Assembly: GCF_002994745.2 (NCBI RefSeq)
Contig: NC_037088.1
Location: 3,105,001 to 3,169,000, forward strand
Reading direction: 5' to 3'
Origin: Rosa chinensis
Lineage: Eukaryota; Streptophyta; Magnoliopsida; Rosales; Rosaceae
Length of the DNA: 64,000 nucleotides
Under the pieces are notes generated by a model that saw nothing but the letters and a program-made list of their open reading frames with translations, made no database searches and was not told where the DNA came from. A program made the translations under genes and the position numbers. Position 1 is the stretch's first letter, and each line of letters starts with the position of its first letter. Below are positions 11,601 to 24,419 of the stretch, piece after piece.

Positions 11601-13400
11601 TTTGAAGGATACTTTAGCATAACCCAATCTTTTGTTCATCGACACTCAAAACTAGTCTCATGAGAATGTTCCAGATTATAGTTATCGTTGGGGATGCCTC
11701 AATGTCAGGACCTATTCTTGTGAATATAGAGATCTTTGAAAATTACACTTAGTGTACATGAGACGTGGGATAGAAACTCCATCATTATTGATGATGTATT
11801 TGCGCATTTTGTTGCGCATGAGTTTGTTGAGTCTGATGATATCGAACCACGCTCTATTGATGAATTATGAATGCCAACGTAGAGGAGATTGGCCTAAATG
11901 GAAATATGCGATCCAGGTTGAATTGGATTCTCTAACAAAGAGGAAGATTTTTCGAGCTAGTGACGCCAACACCTTATAACATAAAACCTATTGACTAATG
12001 GGTCTTAGTTAGAAAGTGTGATGAGAAAAAGATATGGTAGTCTCTCCTTATGGCGCAAGGCTTCTCACAAACACCCTGGAATCAACTATGAGGAGAGATA
12101 TTCTCCCGTAATGGATGTCATTACATTCCACTACCTTGTCAGTTTGGTAGTTTCTGAATAACTGAACATGCAGCTTACGAATATGGTCACTACGTATCAT
12201 TGTGGGGATCTAGATATGGAATATACATGAAGGTTCCTGATGAACTTTATTCACCCAATTCAAGTGGCTCTAGACCACAGTACACGTTTGCAATGAGGTT
12301 GAAACGCTCACTAAGTGACTACTTGATTGGGAAGGGATATGATAATGATAAATTATGCCCTCGCGTTTTTATGACAAGTTTATGATTCTATTGTGGTCTG
12401 GTGACATGATCTTCATTGGAACCCCTTAAAGAGTTAAGAAAAACTTCTGAACACTTGAAATCCGAGTTTGAGGTGAAGGATCTTAGGAGAACACAGTTTT
12501 ACCTCGGTTTGGAACTTGAGCACCGTGTTGATGGAAGCTTAGGTGTTTTGACAATGTCAAGCCTTCAAGCACGCCCATGATTGTCCATAGTCTTGATCCT
12601 AAAAAGAATCCTCTTCATCTGAAGGATGATGACGAAGACGTGCTAGAGGCAGAAATGCCCTACTTGAGTGCAATAGGCGCATTATTATACTTAGCTCAAT
12701 GCGCAAGACTCATATCTCATTTGCAGTGAACTTGTTAGCTAGATATAGCTCTACGCCAACGTGACACCATTGGACTGCTGTAAAAGATATCTTTCGATAC
12801 TTGAGGTGTACCATTGATATGAGCTTGTTCTATTCCAACATAGAGATGATGGATTCAGATCCATCACACACTAGGAATTTCGCCAACATTGGCATGTGTC
12901 ACCTCTCCCCATCCCAAAACCTACATTAGCATTTTGGAATGTTTTGCTGATGTTAGCAACCTCTCTGACCCTATCTGACCGTGATATCTTGGAGGTCTAC
13001 CTAGTCGCTACTTCTTCCAATCATACAGAGATTATTGCTCTTCACGAAGTTGTTCGTGAATGTATATGGATTAGATCTATAATTACACATGTTCGAAGCA
13101 ATTATGTACCACATATGAGCTTACGAGCATTTGTGAGGATAATGTTGCTTGCATTGAATGAATGAAGCAAGGCTACATCAAAGGCGACAATACCAAGCAC
13201 ATATCATCCAAGTTTTTAGCAGCAACAGACTCTCCTCAAGATCAAAGTGAACCAGATTCAATCTGAGGACAATGTGCCAGACTTGTTTACTAAGTCATTG
13301 CCCAAATTCACTTTCGAGAAACATGTTGCTAGCATCGGTTTGGAAATTTATCTGAGCTCCCATAATCATAGTCATCAGGGGGAGATGCAGACATCAGGGG
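8690..13400 (+). pseudogene. Copia gag-pol pseudogene
   Basis: Only fragments of the polyprotein are open, in shifting frames. The gag zinc knuckle at 9348-9386 has both a Cys and the His replaced by Tyr, leaving C-x2-Y-x4-Y-x4-C. The protease site reads DSATTHTIL at 9929-9955. A pre-integrase H-x-R-x-G-H motif (CHNRIGHPSHDMM) lies near 10320, and the integrase core IRLDNAREF near 10890 follows a zinc-site C-K-A-C at about 10615. The reverse transcriptase begins near 11870 (DWPKWKYAIQVELDSL). RNase H runs to about 13310 (VPDLFTKSLPKFTFEKHV). Multiple stops and frameshifts across all domains make it inactive. This is the same lineage as the minus-strand Copia remnant at 49013-52870. Confidence 0.85.
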
Positions 13401-13572
13401 GAGACGTCTATATGTATGGTCTCAAAATGTGAAGGGTGTGTTGCACTCTTTTTCTCCTTCGACCAAGTTTATTTTTGTTCACTGGGTTTTTGTTACTTGG
13501 CAACATTTTTGACGAGGCAACGAGATGAGTACCACTTTTGGGGCACATAAGAGGGAGTATTTAAGGATACCT

Positions 13573-13799
13573 AGTTTGTGTGTCTGGCCCAAACACTAGT
13601 TACTTATTCAAGTTGTAACAGGGTTAGTCTTACAGACATCTTCGTAGATATCCTAATCATTGTATGATTCGATTTCCTTGTAAGACTGTGATTCTTTGCT
13701 TGTAGTCCACTATATAAAGAGACCCTTATTATAAATGAAAGTACAATTCATTCTCTCAAATTCTCTCTGCTGTTCTCTGCATCCCTTTTTCCTAAAACA
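13573..13799 (+). repeat. 3' LTR of Copia element 1
   Basis: 227 bp, aligned without gaps to 7656-7882. The initial T is replaced by A. Confidence 0.88.
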
Positions 13800-15160
13800 A
13801 ATCAGTTTACACCCGGTTTATCAACCTCCATTTCATCAAGTCATAGTCGTTGAAGGGAGAATCAAGATAATGATTAACAAATATCTCATTATTAATGTGT
13901 TGTTATCTGGAGGATATGTTAATAGGAAGAAGGCATCATAGCAAAAGAATGTTTTGTTTTATTTTCTTATCAAGGTTAAGATATATGACAAGGAAGTCAC
14001 GGTCATGCACATACTGGTGCTCATGGATTTGTTTTACTAATCCAACCTGGCAATTGTTGGTTTCCAAGACTTTCACGTGGTGCAACATGTTAAGACTTAT
14101 CAATTTAGGAGTTTGCATGCAAGATTAACATTTTAGTGCATGAAGGACTGTAATAGAAGAATGAAACCAAAGTACGTGGCCCCTTTGAACTAACTTTGAT
14201 TACAGTTAAATAAGGACTCTAACAAGAGGAAGATTATTTCCTCGTGAAGGAGACTACTACGTGGCCAATATACATCACATATAGATAGAGTTTTAATTGT
14301 CAAAGAAGTTCCAGAGAAGAGCACAATAATTGGATTCGTGAAAGGCTTCTACAACCACAAGCAAGTCCACCTCAATATAAAGAAGCAATCAACAACAGAT
14401 GACACACACACACACAAAAAACTCCAGAAACTTAAGTCATCAAGCTTTTATTGTTTTCATTGTACCCTTTACTTAGGTAGAATTTCCGTCCGTTTCCTTA
14501 TTAGTTTGCTCTGCTAGTTACAATTTCAGTCTCTTTACCTTTGTTGTAGCCTAGTACTAATTTTGAATTGTTTTCGTTGTTTTCTTTCAAACAATAGTTA
14601 ATAATTTTCAGGCATTCTAGATTTCAGTTTCGTTATTATTGTCTTTTATTTGCCTTCTATTTCCTTTATGCTTTGTCTGCTTGATCATGTTATTTACTAT
14701 TCATAGTCGCATAGTAGCTATCAATATTGAGAATTTCATTCGTTACGAGTTCACTTTTACTGTTACGTGCTATTACTTGGATCTAATTTACTTAAGCCTT
14801 GTGACTAGACAATTCGTATTCACTCACACTCTAATAACCACACCCAATTTACCCGATCTTCAGATATCAAGTCCTTGACCCAAAGGCAGCGAACTATCGG
14901 CCGAGAATTAGTTCCTTCCTCAAGCAACAATTGCTTGATAAGTCAGAGTCACACGCACTACATTTACAATTGCACACTTGGCCTTCTGGCCGTGTGCTGG
15001 CATGCCCCGCAATCTACTCATCAAGAAGGATGTTTGTTCCTTGATCTCTCGGCTATATTCGCAGAGACGATTTTCAGAGGCAACAAAATCCCAATTTTTA
15101 AATTTTTTAATATTAAACTGAAAGGCTAATCGATACAGCTTTTCTAGTCACCCTTGTCGC
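13800..15160. other. No gene seen; LTR-like AT-rich sequence, short (AC)n
   Basis: I found no exon. There is a short (AC)n at 14403-14415. The T/C-rich run 14430-14880, then 'cagcgaactatcggccgaga' near 14886, has the feel of a decayed gypsy-type LTR, but I cannot define ends. The LINE target duplication copy TCACCCTTGTCGC lies at 15148-15160. Confidence 0.4.
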
Positions 15161-17452
15161 TTTTTTTGAGTGAAAGAGAGATGATTTATTAATTTTTTGC
15201 AATGTGATTACAATCAAAGCTTAGAACATCTCTAAGCATAAAACGAACATCATCATTCTAGTCTACTCATTTACAGGATTCATAGGCTTCACCTGCAAGC
15301 CTGTGTGCTGTAGCATTTGCAGTTCTAGGTGTATGTGAGATGATTACACCTTGTCTATTTGGAGACACACTCTGATATCATCGATCAGATTGCCATGCTC
15401 CAAATTTTGATACCCCTCCATGTGGATCTCGGAGACAGCCATAAGACAATCAGTTTCAACTTGGCATTCTGAAATCTGCCTTGTTTGCGGCAATTCCAAC
15501 CCAGCTTTAAGAGCTAACAAATCACTTGTTTCATTGACGTGACAAACTGAACATGATGAGCAAAGACTGCAAGGCAATGACCTTGATCATTCCGGAGAAT
15601 ACCACCAATCCCTCCTTCAGTTTGACTGGGCAGGAATGCTCTATCCACATTAAGTTTCTAGTTGCCTAGTTTAGGAGGAGACCAAAATACATTTTTCTAT
15701 CTTGTGGACTGTACTGACTGCTAGCAGTGAGCTTGCTGGTATTCATGATACCATGCCATTGTGCTACAGACTATGTCCTGCGCAGTTTGCTCATGATTGG
15801 ACCATAATGTGGCATTTTTGTTCCTCCAAATTCCCCAAATGACCATAAGCAGCTTTTAAAATTCATCCGTTTTGAGATGTATAGCTTGTTCTAACATCCA
15901 TTATTTAAAATCAAAGATAGGAGAGACTAGAGGTTTAAGTTTAAAAGGCTCACCTGATATAATGTTGGTAGCGACTGGACATGCACAGAAGATAGGAGCA
16001 ACATCTTCAAATTGGTGAGAGCAGGAGACACATTTCAACTCACCTTAATAACCCTTTGTAACAAGTTTCGCTCTAGTTGAGTTCTGACAAGCTCTCCATG
16101 CATAGTTGAGAACCTTTCCTGGTACTTTAGATTTCCAAAGTCGCTGCCACAATAACTTGTAAGAGTCACCATTTGAAGTTGAGGCTAATGCACTACCTAT
16201 AACTAAGCTTCTTGCAATCCAGTATGCTGTTTTGACAGAATAATAGCCTCTTCTATCAGGTTTCCATACAATCCTATCTTGGAGCACTTTGCAGAAATAT
16301 GTTGTGGGAACAAAGTGGAAACAGAAGAATCTATCCAAGTTCTAGAGGTGGGATCAATGAGGTCAGGGACCTTAGTAAACTCACAGTTGGCAGGTTTTTG
16401 TATCATGTAAGTGGGGCAATCAGGGATCCATTTGTCTGCCTAAAGATTGACCTGTGTGCCATCATCTATTTGCCAATGCACTCCTGCATCGAGGACTGGC
16501 CTACTTTGCAAAATACTACGCCAAGAGAACGAAGGATGATCACCTAATTCTACATCCCAGAAAGAGCAGTGAGGATGATATCATGCTTTAAATAATCGAG
16601 CAATAAGAGAATTTTGATTCTTGATCAATCTCCAGCCTTGCTTTGCAAGCATCACTAGATTATAAGCATACAAATTCTTGAAACCTAAACCTCCCTCAAG
16701 TTTCGTGAGACACAATATTTCCCAACTACGCCAATGAATTTTCTTCTTGTGTTCCTCATCACCCTAAAAGAAACCTGCACATAGCTGGTGGATATCATCA
16801 CACAATGACTTTGGAAGCAAGTAACAATCCATGGCATACAATGGCATGGTTTGTGCCACCACTTTGATTAGAACCTCCTTGCCCGCAGAGCTTAGTAACT
16901 TGGACTTCCATCCAACCATTTTTTTGTTAAGTTTCTCCTTTATATATGCAAAGATTGCTATCTTTGATTTGCCAATTCTCATAGGCAGACCTAGGTATCT
17001 GTCATGTTCCTCTACCTTGTTAACTTGGAGAACGTCTGCAAGTTGGAGCTGTAGACTAGGGTGCACATTCCTGCTAAATACCACACTACTTTTCTGGTAG
17101 TTAATTTATTTTTTGTCCAGATGCCAATTCATACAAGTTGAATAGCTCTCAATACCTGTGGCATTCCACCTCAGTAGCTACTCCAAAAATGAAGCTATCA
17201 TCTGCAAAGAAAAGATTATGTAATATGGGTGCTTCAGGACTCATTTCAGCCCTTGAATGATCTGTCGGCCAACAGAACGTGAAATTAGAGTGGAGAGGCA
17301 TTTAGCACAATAAATGAAAAGGTAAGATAACAAGGGATCACCTTGCCTTATTCATTTGGTAGGATAGATAGTTTCTATAGGTTGACCATTCAGTAGGATA
17401 GAATACTGCACTAATGTAATATTTTGCATAATGATCTCCACCCACCTTGCTG

Positions 17453-17512
17453 CAAAACCAAGTTTCAATAGCATAGCTTAAACAAAACCAAGTTTCAATA
17501 GCATAGCTTGAA
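17453..17512 (-). repeat. 30-bp tandem duplication inside the LINE reverse transcriptase
   Basis: Units 17453-17482 and 17483-17512 differ at one base. In frame they repeat a 10-residue block around AMLLKLGF. In the second copy the first codon of the block is TAA. Confidence 0.85.
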
Positions 17513-18918
17513 CAAAACCCCATTCTAATATGTCATAGGCTTTAGATATATCCAGTTTCAAAGAGAAAAAGCCTTCTTCTTGTCTTCTCAACTTGTGCAT
17601 GAAATGAGCAACCTTAGTAGCCACTAAAGTGTTATCAGAAATTAATCTTCCCAGCACATATGCACTTTGCAGAGGAGAAATAATAGAAGGCCATAATTTC
17701 TTTAGTCGATTGGCAACCACTTTGGAAGCAATTCTATAAATGACATCACATAAAGCAATAGGCCTAAAATGACTAGCCTCTTTTGGTTCCTTCACTTTGG
17801 GAATCAAGCAGAGATGAGTAAGATTAGAGTTAGCATAACTTTCACTAGTTTCAAGGAATTGTCTGACTGTAAGACAAACATCAGCACCAACAACTTTCTA
17901 AAATTTCTGAAAGAAGAATGTGGACATACCATCAGGCCCTGGACTTTTGGAGGGGTGCATATGGAAGAGAGAAGCCTTTATTTCTTCATCCGAGTAGGGA
18001 AGCAGAGGATCATTATTCATGTCTGCTGTGACCTTTGGCTCCACTACTTCAAGGATAGTGTGTAGAGCCTCACCCTCAATACCTTCAGATGTGTAAGCGC
18101 CTTGAAAGTATTGGAGAATGATATCATGAACCTCCACCGGATCAGAACACCAAGTTCCTTCCCCATTGTTAACACCTTTGATTCTATTCTTCGCTTTGCG
18201 GTTGGAAGCCCTTCTATGAAAGAATGCAGAATTTTTATCCTCTTCTTTTAACCACAAAGCTTTAGACCTTTGTCTCCAGTATGTTTCCTGAGCATGGTGC
18301 TAAGTTTAGCATGTAGAGCTCACTGTTCCTCATATTGGTCTGGGGAGAAGGATTGCCTCATCAAGTCATTTAATTTCTCCTGAATTACTCTCATTTCCCC
18401 TCTTTGTGCATCAAAAACATGTTGATGCCAATGTATTAGCTCTTGACCAGTTTTCCCGATCTTCATACTAACTTGTAGCATGCCATTACTAGCGAGAGGT
18501 TGTGACCACCCTCGTTGTACGTATCACACTTAGACAATCTGCATGGCCATGCCACATCTCTTCAAAACGAAATCGTTTTGGAGCACACCAGACAATCCTT
18601 CGTTCAACACTAACTTCCACCAATAAAGGGGTATGATTAGATTCAATTAGGGGTAGGGTTAAAACCCTGGAGCAAGGATACAAATCATGCCATTGTGGGG
18701 AGGCAAAACTCCTATCTAATATTTCTTTCGTGAATTTGTTTGACTAAGTGTATCGACTGCCCACATACCCCATATCATGAAAATCACAATCCACCATTGT
18801 TTGTCGAAAAAGTTGCATTGGTGCCAAAGCCCTAGGAACTCCACCAGATTTCTCATCATTGCTCATTACTTCATTGAAATCCCCAGCCATGATCCAAGGG
18901 AGAGAGCAAGGCTGAGCA

Positions 18919-19368
18919 CAGGGCCGGTCCTGACATTTTAAAGGCCTGAGGCAAATAATTAAAATGTGGCCTCACATAAAAAACCCATATAATCAAACAA
19001 ATTTTTTTATATATATAAAAATTAAACCCCTACATTAATAGTAATGCAAAAAAAAAAAAAAAGGTGTTCAATTCCAAAATAATTTTTCTCTTAGAAGTTG
19101 AAAAAATAAAAAAGAACAGAATATAGTATAATATATTCTTTACAAAAGAAATCAATGAAAAACAAAGGGCAAATACAGCGGCAACAGCAAATCTATGTTG
19201 CCGCTGCAGTAGCGTGGCCATATTGTAATGTATACGCAAAAGAAGATTATATAATTATACAATTAATATATGTAAAATAAAAAAATAAGAAAAAACTTTG
19301 CGGAGGCCCGTCGGAGAGTGGTGGCCTGAGGCAGCCGCCTCAGGCAGCAGCCCTCAGGGCCGGCCCTG
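18919..19368. mobile_element. hAT-type MITE (450 bp) nested in the LINE endonuclease
   Basis: The ends are inverted: CAGGGCCGGTCCTG at 18919-18932 and CAGGGCCGGCCCTG at 19355-19368. A perfect 8-bp target duplication GCTGAGCA lies at 18911-18918 and 19369-19376, as for the hAT superfamily. The interior is AT-rich and non-coding. A 9-bp-stem hairpin (GCCTGAGGC ... GCCTCAGGC) lies just inside the right end at about 19324-19345. Confidence 0.93.
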
Positions 19369-19651
19369 GCTGAGCAGCTAGGGTTTTGATATGGTTCCAT
19401 GTGCGGTGGCATTGACTGCGATGTGCAAAACCATAGATTTCAGTAAATCTCCATATTTCTTGAATCCCAAGTTCGATCTCAGCGTCAATGTGATGAGGTC
19501 TATATGTCCACAATCTAACCGGAGTATCTGTCTTCCACAGGAGAGCCACTCCTTGAGATTCATCCTCACAAGTATAACTAATGCACCCCGCAAAACCTAG
19601 ATCTACTCTAAGGGACTCAAGTAGACTAGGTTGTGCAATCACCCTTATCGC

Positions 19652-20724
19652 TCTAAAAAAGTTATAAGACAATAAATTATACTGCAAATTGTAGGAATGT
19701 TAGATACAATTTCAGTGGGTTTCATCTTTTCAATGTGCTGGAAATGGCAACATTGTAGTATGTCTTCCACGCGAAAGTTGAATCTATTCTTCTAGTTTAA
19801 TCACGCCTAGTGTGCTAAGTGTGGTGATATCGTGGCTTCCACACGAAAGTGGACTGGCGGACTGCTTTTTCTATTTAATTGAGATACTGTGAATCAAATT
19901 TATCATGCTTGCTTTTAGTACAAGTCCTTTCGTCTAAATACCTAATAGAAATATCGCAGCTAAAAAAACACCAAGATTCTCCTTAATATTGCAGGTTTTC
20001 AATGAAACAAGTATACATCTGATAATTAATAGCAATACCAATAAGGTTGTGGTGGTTGGAGCGTGCTGCGTGTCTCCGATTGTCTACAGTAAAAGTTATG
20101 GAAGGGTTATTAGTTTCTTCAAACTTGTTCCTTATTTTAATGCCAAAAAAAAAAAAAAAAACTTGTTCCTTATTTCTTGTTAGTTATCATTAAATCCATA
20201 CTTTATTCACTTTGGGGTTGTGGATTATTTGTCACTTATGTGGTCTTGTAATTGGTGTTGGGGTCTTAATCTGACCTTAGGTCTTGGTTCTAACGTTACG
20301 CAATGGCTCTGGCGTTGTTCTTGTGAACTAATACTCTCTACTTTTTTATAGGTGATTTTCATTGGTGACATGTCGGAATTGAATTGAATTTGCTCACTAC
20401 TTAATCTCTAGCGGTGATATCACCCTCCCATCAATCACAATCATGTTTTTTAATAATTTAACTATGGTTATTAATAATTTATTATTTGATATCTCTCTCT
20501 CTCTCCCATCCACCACAATTACAACTAAGCCTCTCACCTCACCTAAAATTCATATGTTTAAAATCTATTCCCTCTTGACCCTTTGGGTTCGTGCGTCTGC
20601 AGTGTAGTGGATTAGTCTGACTTTGCCTGACTTTGACCACAATGAGGTGCAGGTGTCCTAGTGTTGGGATACCACTGCATGGGTGTGTGAGTTACTAACA
20701 GCTAACTTCCCGATAAAAAAAAAG
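19652..20724. other. No gene seen
   Basis: I see no coding exon, RNA gene or clear element ends. An A-rich run is at 20144-20161 and a short (CT)n at about 20492-20505. Confidence 0.5.
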
Positions 20725-21461
20725 ATTAAATTCAGTTTACCCCCTGAGGTTTGGAGGTAATTTCATGCTAGTCCCTATTCTCTCAGTTTACCCCTCGAGC
20801 TTTTCAATTTTTCTCAACCGTGTCTATTCCGTCCAATTTGGACGTTAAGTTTGACAAAAAAGCCCACTTTAAGGGCGAAAATTGTCATTTCAAGGAAGAA
20901 AAAAAAACCATGACAAATTTTTTTTTTTTTTTTGTCATTGGTTTTTTAATTTTTTTATTTCTGTCTCATTGAAGAAGAAGAAGAAGAAGAATTTTTTTTA
21001 TAAATTCTTTTTCATTGAAGAAGAAGAATTTTTTTTTTAAATTGTCATTTTAAGGAAAAAAAACACCATGACAAAAAAAATTCTTCTTCTTTTTTTGTCA
21101 TGGTTTTTTTAATTTTTTATTTCTCTCTCATTGAAGAAGAATATTTTTTTTAATTCTCTCTCATTGAAGAAGAAGAAGAAGAAGAATTATTTTTTTGGTC
21201 ATGTTTTTTTTTTTAATTCTCTTCTTCTTCTTCTTCTTCAATGAGAGAGAATTAAAAAATAATAATAATAAAAAATCATGACAAAAAAAAGAAGAATTTT
21301 TTTTTTTGTCATGGTGTTTTTTTTTCCTTGAAATGACAATTTAAAAAAATTCTTCTTCTTCTTCTTCAACGAGAGAGAAAGAATAAAAAAAAGGAAGAAG
21401 AATTTTTTTTTTTGTCATGGTGTTTTTTTTTCCTTGAAATGACAATTTTAGCCCTTAGAAT

Positions 21462-21492
<31 letters not shown>

Positions 21493-21631
21493 CAGACTTA
21501 ACCTCCAAATTTGGACAGAATAGACACGGTTGAGGAGAATTGAAAAGCTCGAGGGGTAAACTGATTAAATTGAGAGGACATTGACTAACATGAAATTACC
21601 TCCAAACCTTAGGAGATAAATTGAATTCAAT
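20725..21631. mobile_element. Long-TIR (Mutator-like) non-coding element full of internal foldbacks
   Basis: The outer arms (about 20725-20880 and 21490-21631) are inverted copies sharing 'gtttggaggtaatttcatg', 'cagtttacccctcgagctt' and 'cgtgtctatt'. The centre is a mosaic of (GAA)n, (TTC)n, 'ttgtcatgg' and 'ccatgacaa' blocks in both orientations, giving several nested hairpins. The flanks are A-rich, so a target duplication cannot be assigned safely. It has no coding capacity. Confidence 0.8.
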
Positions 21632-22108
21632 AAAATAAAAAATCTATTCCCTCTTCACTTTAAAACACCACCAAAAGCCTCACAACCCATCATAAATTCT
21701 CAACCAACGACAGATGCGTCTCCTATCTCACCAAATCAAAGAAGGCCGTCCTCTTCGTCGTCCGGGGAGCCTGGGAGCTGAGGTTGTGTGGCCGCTGAGG
21801 ATGAGAAAGATGGTGATGGCAATTGATACACAAAAGAATGAGGAATTAGAAAATAAATAACCATCTTTCAAAAAATGCGCTGCTCCTGCTCAGAACTTGA
21901 TTGTGTTTAATTATTAATTAAACAAAGATGGTGATGGACTGATGGAGCGGAAGAAAAGGTGCATGAGAAGAGAGAGAGAGAGAGAGGAGGTTGTGATGTT
22001 TTCAAAAAATAATAGAAGGTTAAAATATATTCAATTAATTTTCAGTTGACTATAGTTAATTAGTGCATTACGTGGCAGTATTTAATAGGATTGTGATATC
22101 ACCACTAA
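21632..22108. other. No gene seen; short (AG)n
   Basis: Intergenic sequence with (AG)n at about 21969-21989. Confidence 0.5.
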
Positions 22109-22429
22109 GGCCACGTTTGGTTCGCTGAAAGTAAGCATTAGAAAATGAAACTTTTTCATTTTCTGCGTTTGGGATGTAAAAGAAAAGGAAATCATTTCCT
22201 AAAGGAAGGGAAAATAAGGGGGAAAGTGGTTCATTCTAAACCCCAAATGAATCACTTTCCCCCCTTATTTCCTTGCATTTATTACTCACAACATATTTTT
22301 TTATTACATTATTTACTGACTTTTTAACAACTTTCCGGATAACTAATGGAAAGTTGTTGGGAAATTTCATTTCCCTTTCCATGGGAAAGACAAATGAATT
22401 ACTTTCTTTTTTGTGAACCAAACGAGGCC
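22109..22429. mobile_element. PIF/Harbinger-type MITE (321 bp)
   Basis: The ends are inverted, GGCCACGTTTGGTTC and GAACCAAACGAGGCC, flanked by the 3-bp duplication TAA at 22106-22108 and 22430-22432. It has several internal inverted blocks ('aatcatttcc', 'ggaaagt...actttcc') and no coding capacity. Confidence 0.88.
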
Positions 22430-24419
22430 TAAAGGTTAGGTGGTGTGCAAATTCAATTTCTTGCACATGGTCTAGAACATTTGTAACATGGTGTGAAATT
22501 TTGTACAGTTTTTCTTGTTATTGATAACATGGTCTACAACTTTATGGAAGTTGTAAAGCACATTAAACTGAGTTCGTAGACATGTGACTATCTGAGTTCG
22601 CATGAGTAAAATACGATCTAAGGAACTTGAATTATTTTGTTAGAGTTTTTCGAACACTTTTATAGGATCAAAAGTGTCCTTTTCCATTGAAAGTATAAAT
22701 ATATGGAAAAAGAGAGAGAGCTTGACCCGTTTTTCCCCGACCCGACCCGGAACCTGAACCCGGCGGGTTCTCCGTTGTCACGTCCGCTTTGACCACCGCA
22801 CCACAATGCCTCAACCCCTGCCCTTTATTTACCTTGATTCGCGTCGATGTAGGAGAATAGAAGGATTTTTAGGTGCGACATACATGTTTCCTTGACCCGG
22901 TTGCAGCTTTGTTCTGTGGCCATTTCTGTCGCTTCAGCGCTTAGGCTTTAGAGCCCTCACCTTGCTGTTCACGCCAGGGCTCGCCATTTAGCCCTAATCG
23001 GCTGGTAATTGAAGAATCGAAAGCTTGAAGATTTCAGGTTCCCAAAGTGTTCAAGGTATTTTCCGACTCTCTCGATTGGAATTTGACTTCGTGATAGTCA
23101 GGAAAGTTGTTGTGGTTGTTGAAAGAAACTTTTGATGTTGGTTTCGTTACCTTATTCGAGGGTTGAGGTGGTGGTGCGTGTTGTCGCTTCTGCCACTTTG
23201 TCTTGGCTCGTTGGGTAGAGCTTGGCAATCCGAACGTTTTGATATATTGTTTTTTGAAATTGGTGAACATTTGGTAATCGGTAGGAAATTTTGTATTTCA
23301 GATTTTCGGGTTATGATTCGAGAAAATCTGACTATTGGATCGTAATGATTTTCCATCAGATTGTTATAGTCATGGAGTTGGTGAAATCCTAGAGATTTGA
23401 GCCAATTTCGACATTAATTTGTATTTTTAAAATTTTTGACAAATTACTAAATGGAGTTTAGGAGTTTCAATTCGAACTCGATTTTGTTAAACATTATTCT
23501 ATTTCTAATGGGAGTGTGAGATTTGATTATTAAACGATGACTTGAGATTTATTAATATTATTTGGGTCTTCGAAGTTTTTTATTGCTTGATTTATGCTCG
23601 CGTCATATGTTTGATTGATTTGAGCAATATTTAGTTATATTCACGATAAGAGTTTCAATTTTTAATTGGGATTTGAATATTAATTATGTTTGTGATTCAT
23701 GATTTCCGTTGAATATTTCGGGTTGTATGTTATTCGCTAATTATGTTCTCGAGTTTTTATTATGATTTATGAATGTTATGGTAATTAGCTGAGTTTATCT
23801 TAATAATGTGACCTCATTACAAGTATCGTTTTGATATGTTATGTGATTGAAGATATTAAGAGAGAGGAGATGGACTAGTGGTCTCAACTTGTGACACCAG
23901 GTGTATGTAATTAGAGAATGAATGATTTATATTATTAAACTACATGCTAATAATAAAAATGCTCTCACTTTTCAAATTTAAGGAGGTCATCTCTAAATCG
24001 TCCCTCTACACACACATGTGTTATGATTTGAGATATGTATATTATTATTGTGTTATGATGTGTATGTTTATGATTGAGATTTTAGGGGCTATGACCTAAT
24101 ATAATTGATAGTCATGGGGAGCAGGTAGGCTCCAGAAGATTTGAGGTTGTATTTGATTATTAGAAGTGTTGAGTTTGATATGCAAGTTTTGGGTATTTTG
24201 GTAGAATTTCACTTCGGATTTCACTCTGAAATCCGAAACGGATCCTATCAAATATAGTCTTTTTTTACTCGTGATGTCTATAATCGACAACACTCTTAAA
24301 ATTTTGGCTTTTAGTCTTCCAAATATATGACTTCAAGTTGTTTTGAGTGAAACTATCCTTATACCTTAAAAGAAAATTTATAATATATACACGCTTCTCA
24401 TATATGTTATTTATATTTA
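22430..24419. other. No confident gene; GC-richer patch 22720-23000
   Basis: The patch with CCGACCCGACCCGG near 22739 and the following GT-rich run read like an exon-intron leader or a decayed LTR. I find no domain, no long frame and no element ends. Confidence 0.4.

Larger units (their letters stand above)
7656..13799 (+). mobile_element. Old Ty1/copia retrotransposon, complete structure but decayed
   Basis: Two 227-bp LTRs (7656-7882 and 13573-13799) flank the element and differ at about 24 sites (roughly 89% identity), indicating an old insertion. Right after the 5' LTR comes CGTTATCAGCACGA, which I recall as a recurrent post-LTR (primer-binding) sequence of one plant Copia lineage. Purine tracts 'catcagggggaga' at about 13375 and 13396 precede the 3' LTR region. 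The domain order gag-protease-integrase-RT-RNase H is that of Copia. No clear target duplication remains (AGAAC on the left versus AATCA on the right). Confidence 0.9.
15161..19638 (-). mobile_element. 5'-truncated L1-type LINE with target duplication
   Basis: The element is minus-strand. Its 3' end is an A7 tail (T7 at 15161-15167 on the + strand). It is bounded by 13-bp direct repeats TCACCCTT(G/A)TCGC at 15148-15160 and 19639-19651 with one mismatch, the hallmark of target-primed reverse transcription. The 5' end starts inside the endonuclease domain, so it is truncated. The total is 4.48 kb, of which 450 bp plus one 8-bp duplication come from a nested hAT MITE. Confidence 0.9.
15340..19638 (-). 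pseudogene. LINE ORF2 pseudogene: endonuclease, reverse transcriptase, zf-RVT, RNase H
   Basis: Reading downwards on the minus strand, the endonuclease fragment runs from about 19630 (GVALLWK, HIDAEIELG, WRFTEIYG). It resumes after the MITE with GDFNEVM near 18870 and SNHTPLLVEV near 18630. The pre-RT region gives SKSPGPDGM at about 17930. The reverse transcriptase gives HFRPIALCDVIYRIASKVVA near 17760, SAYVLGRLI and KLDISKAYD, with the catalytic FADD at 17197-17208. LPMRIGKSK and LSSAGKEVLIKVVAQTMPLY follow near 16960-16850. The zinc-binding domain of plant LINE RTs lies near 16270-16060, and an RNase H-like tail near 15480-15350. Stops and frameshifts interrupt it repeatedly, so it is dead. 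Confidence 0.88.
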
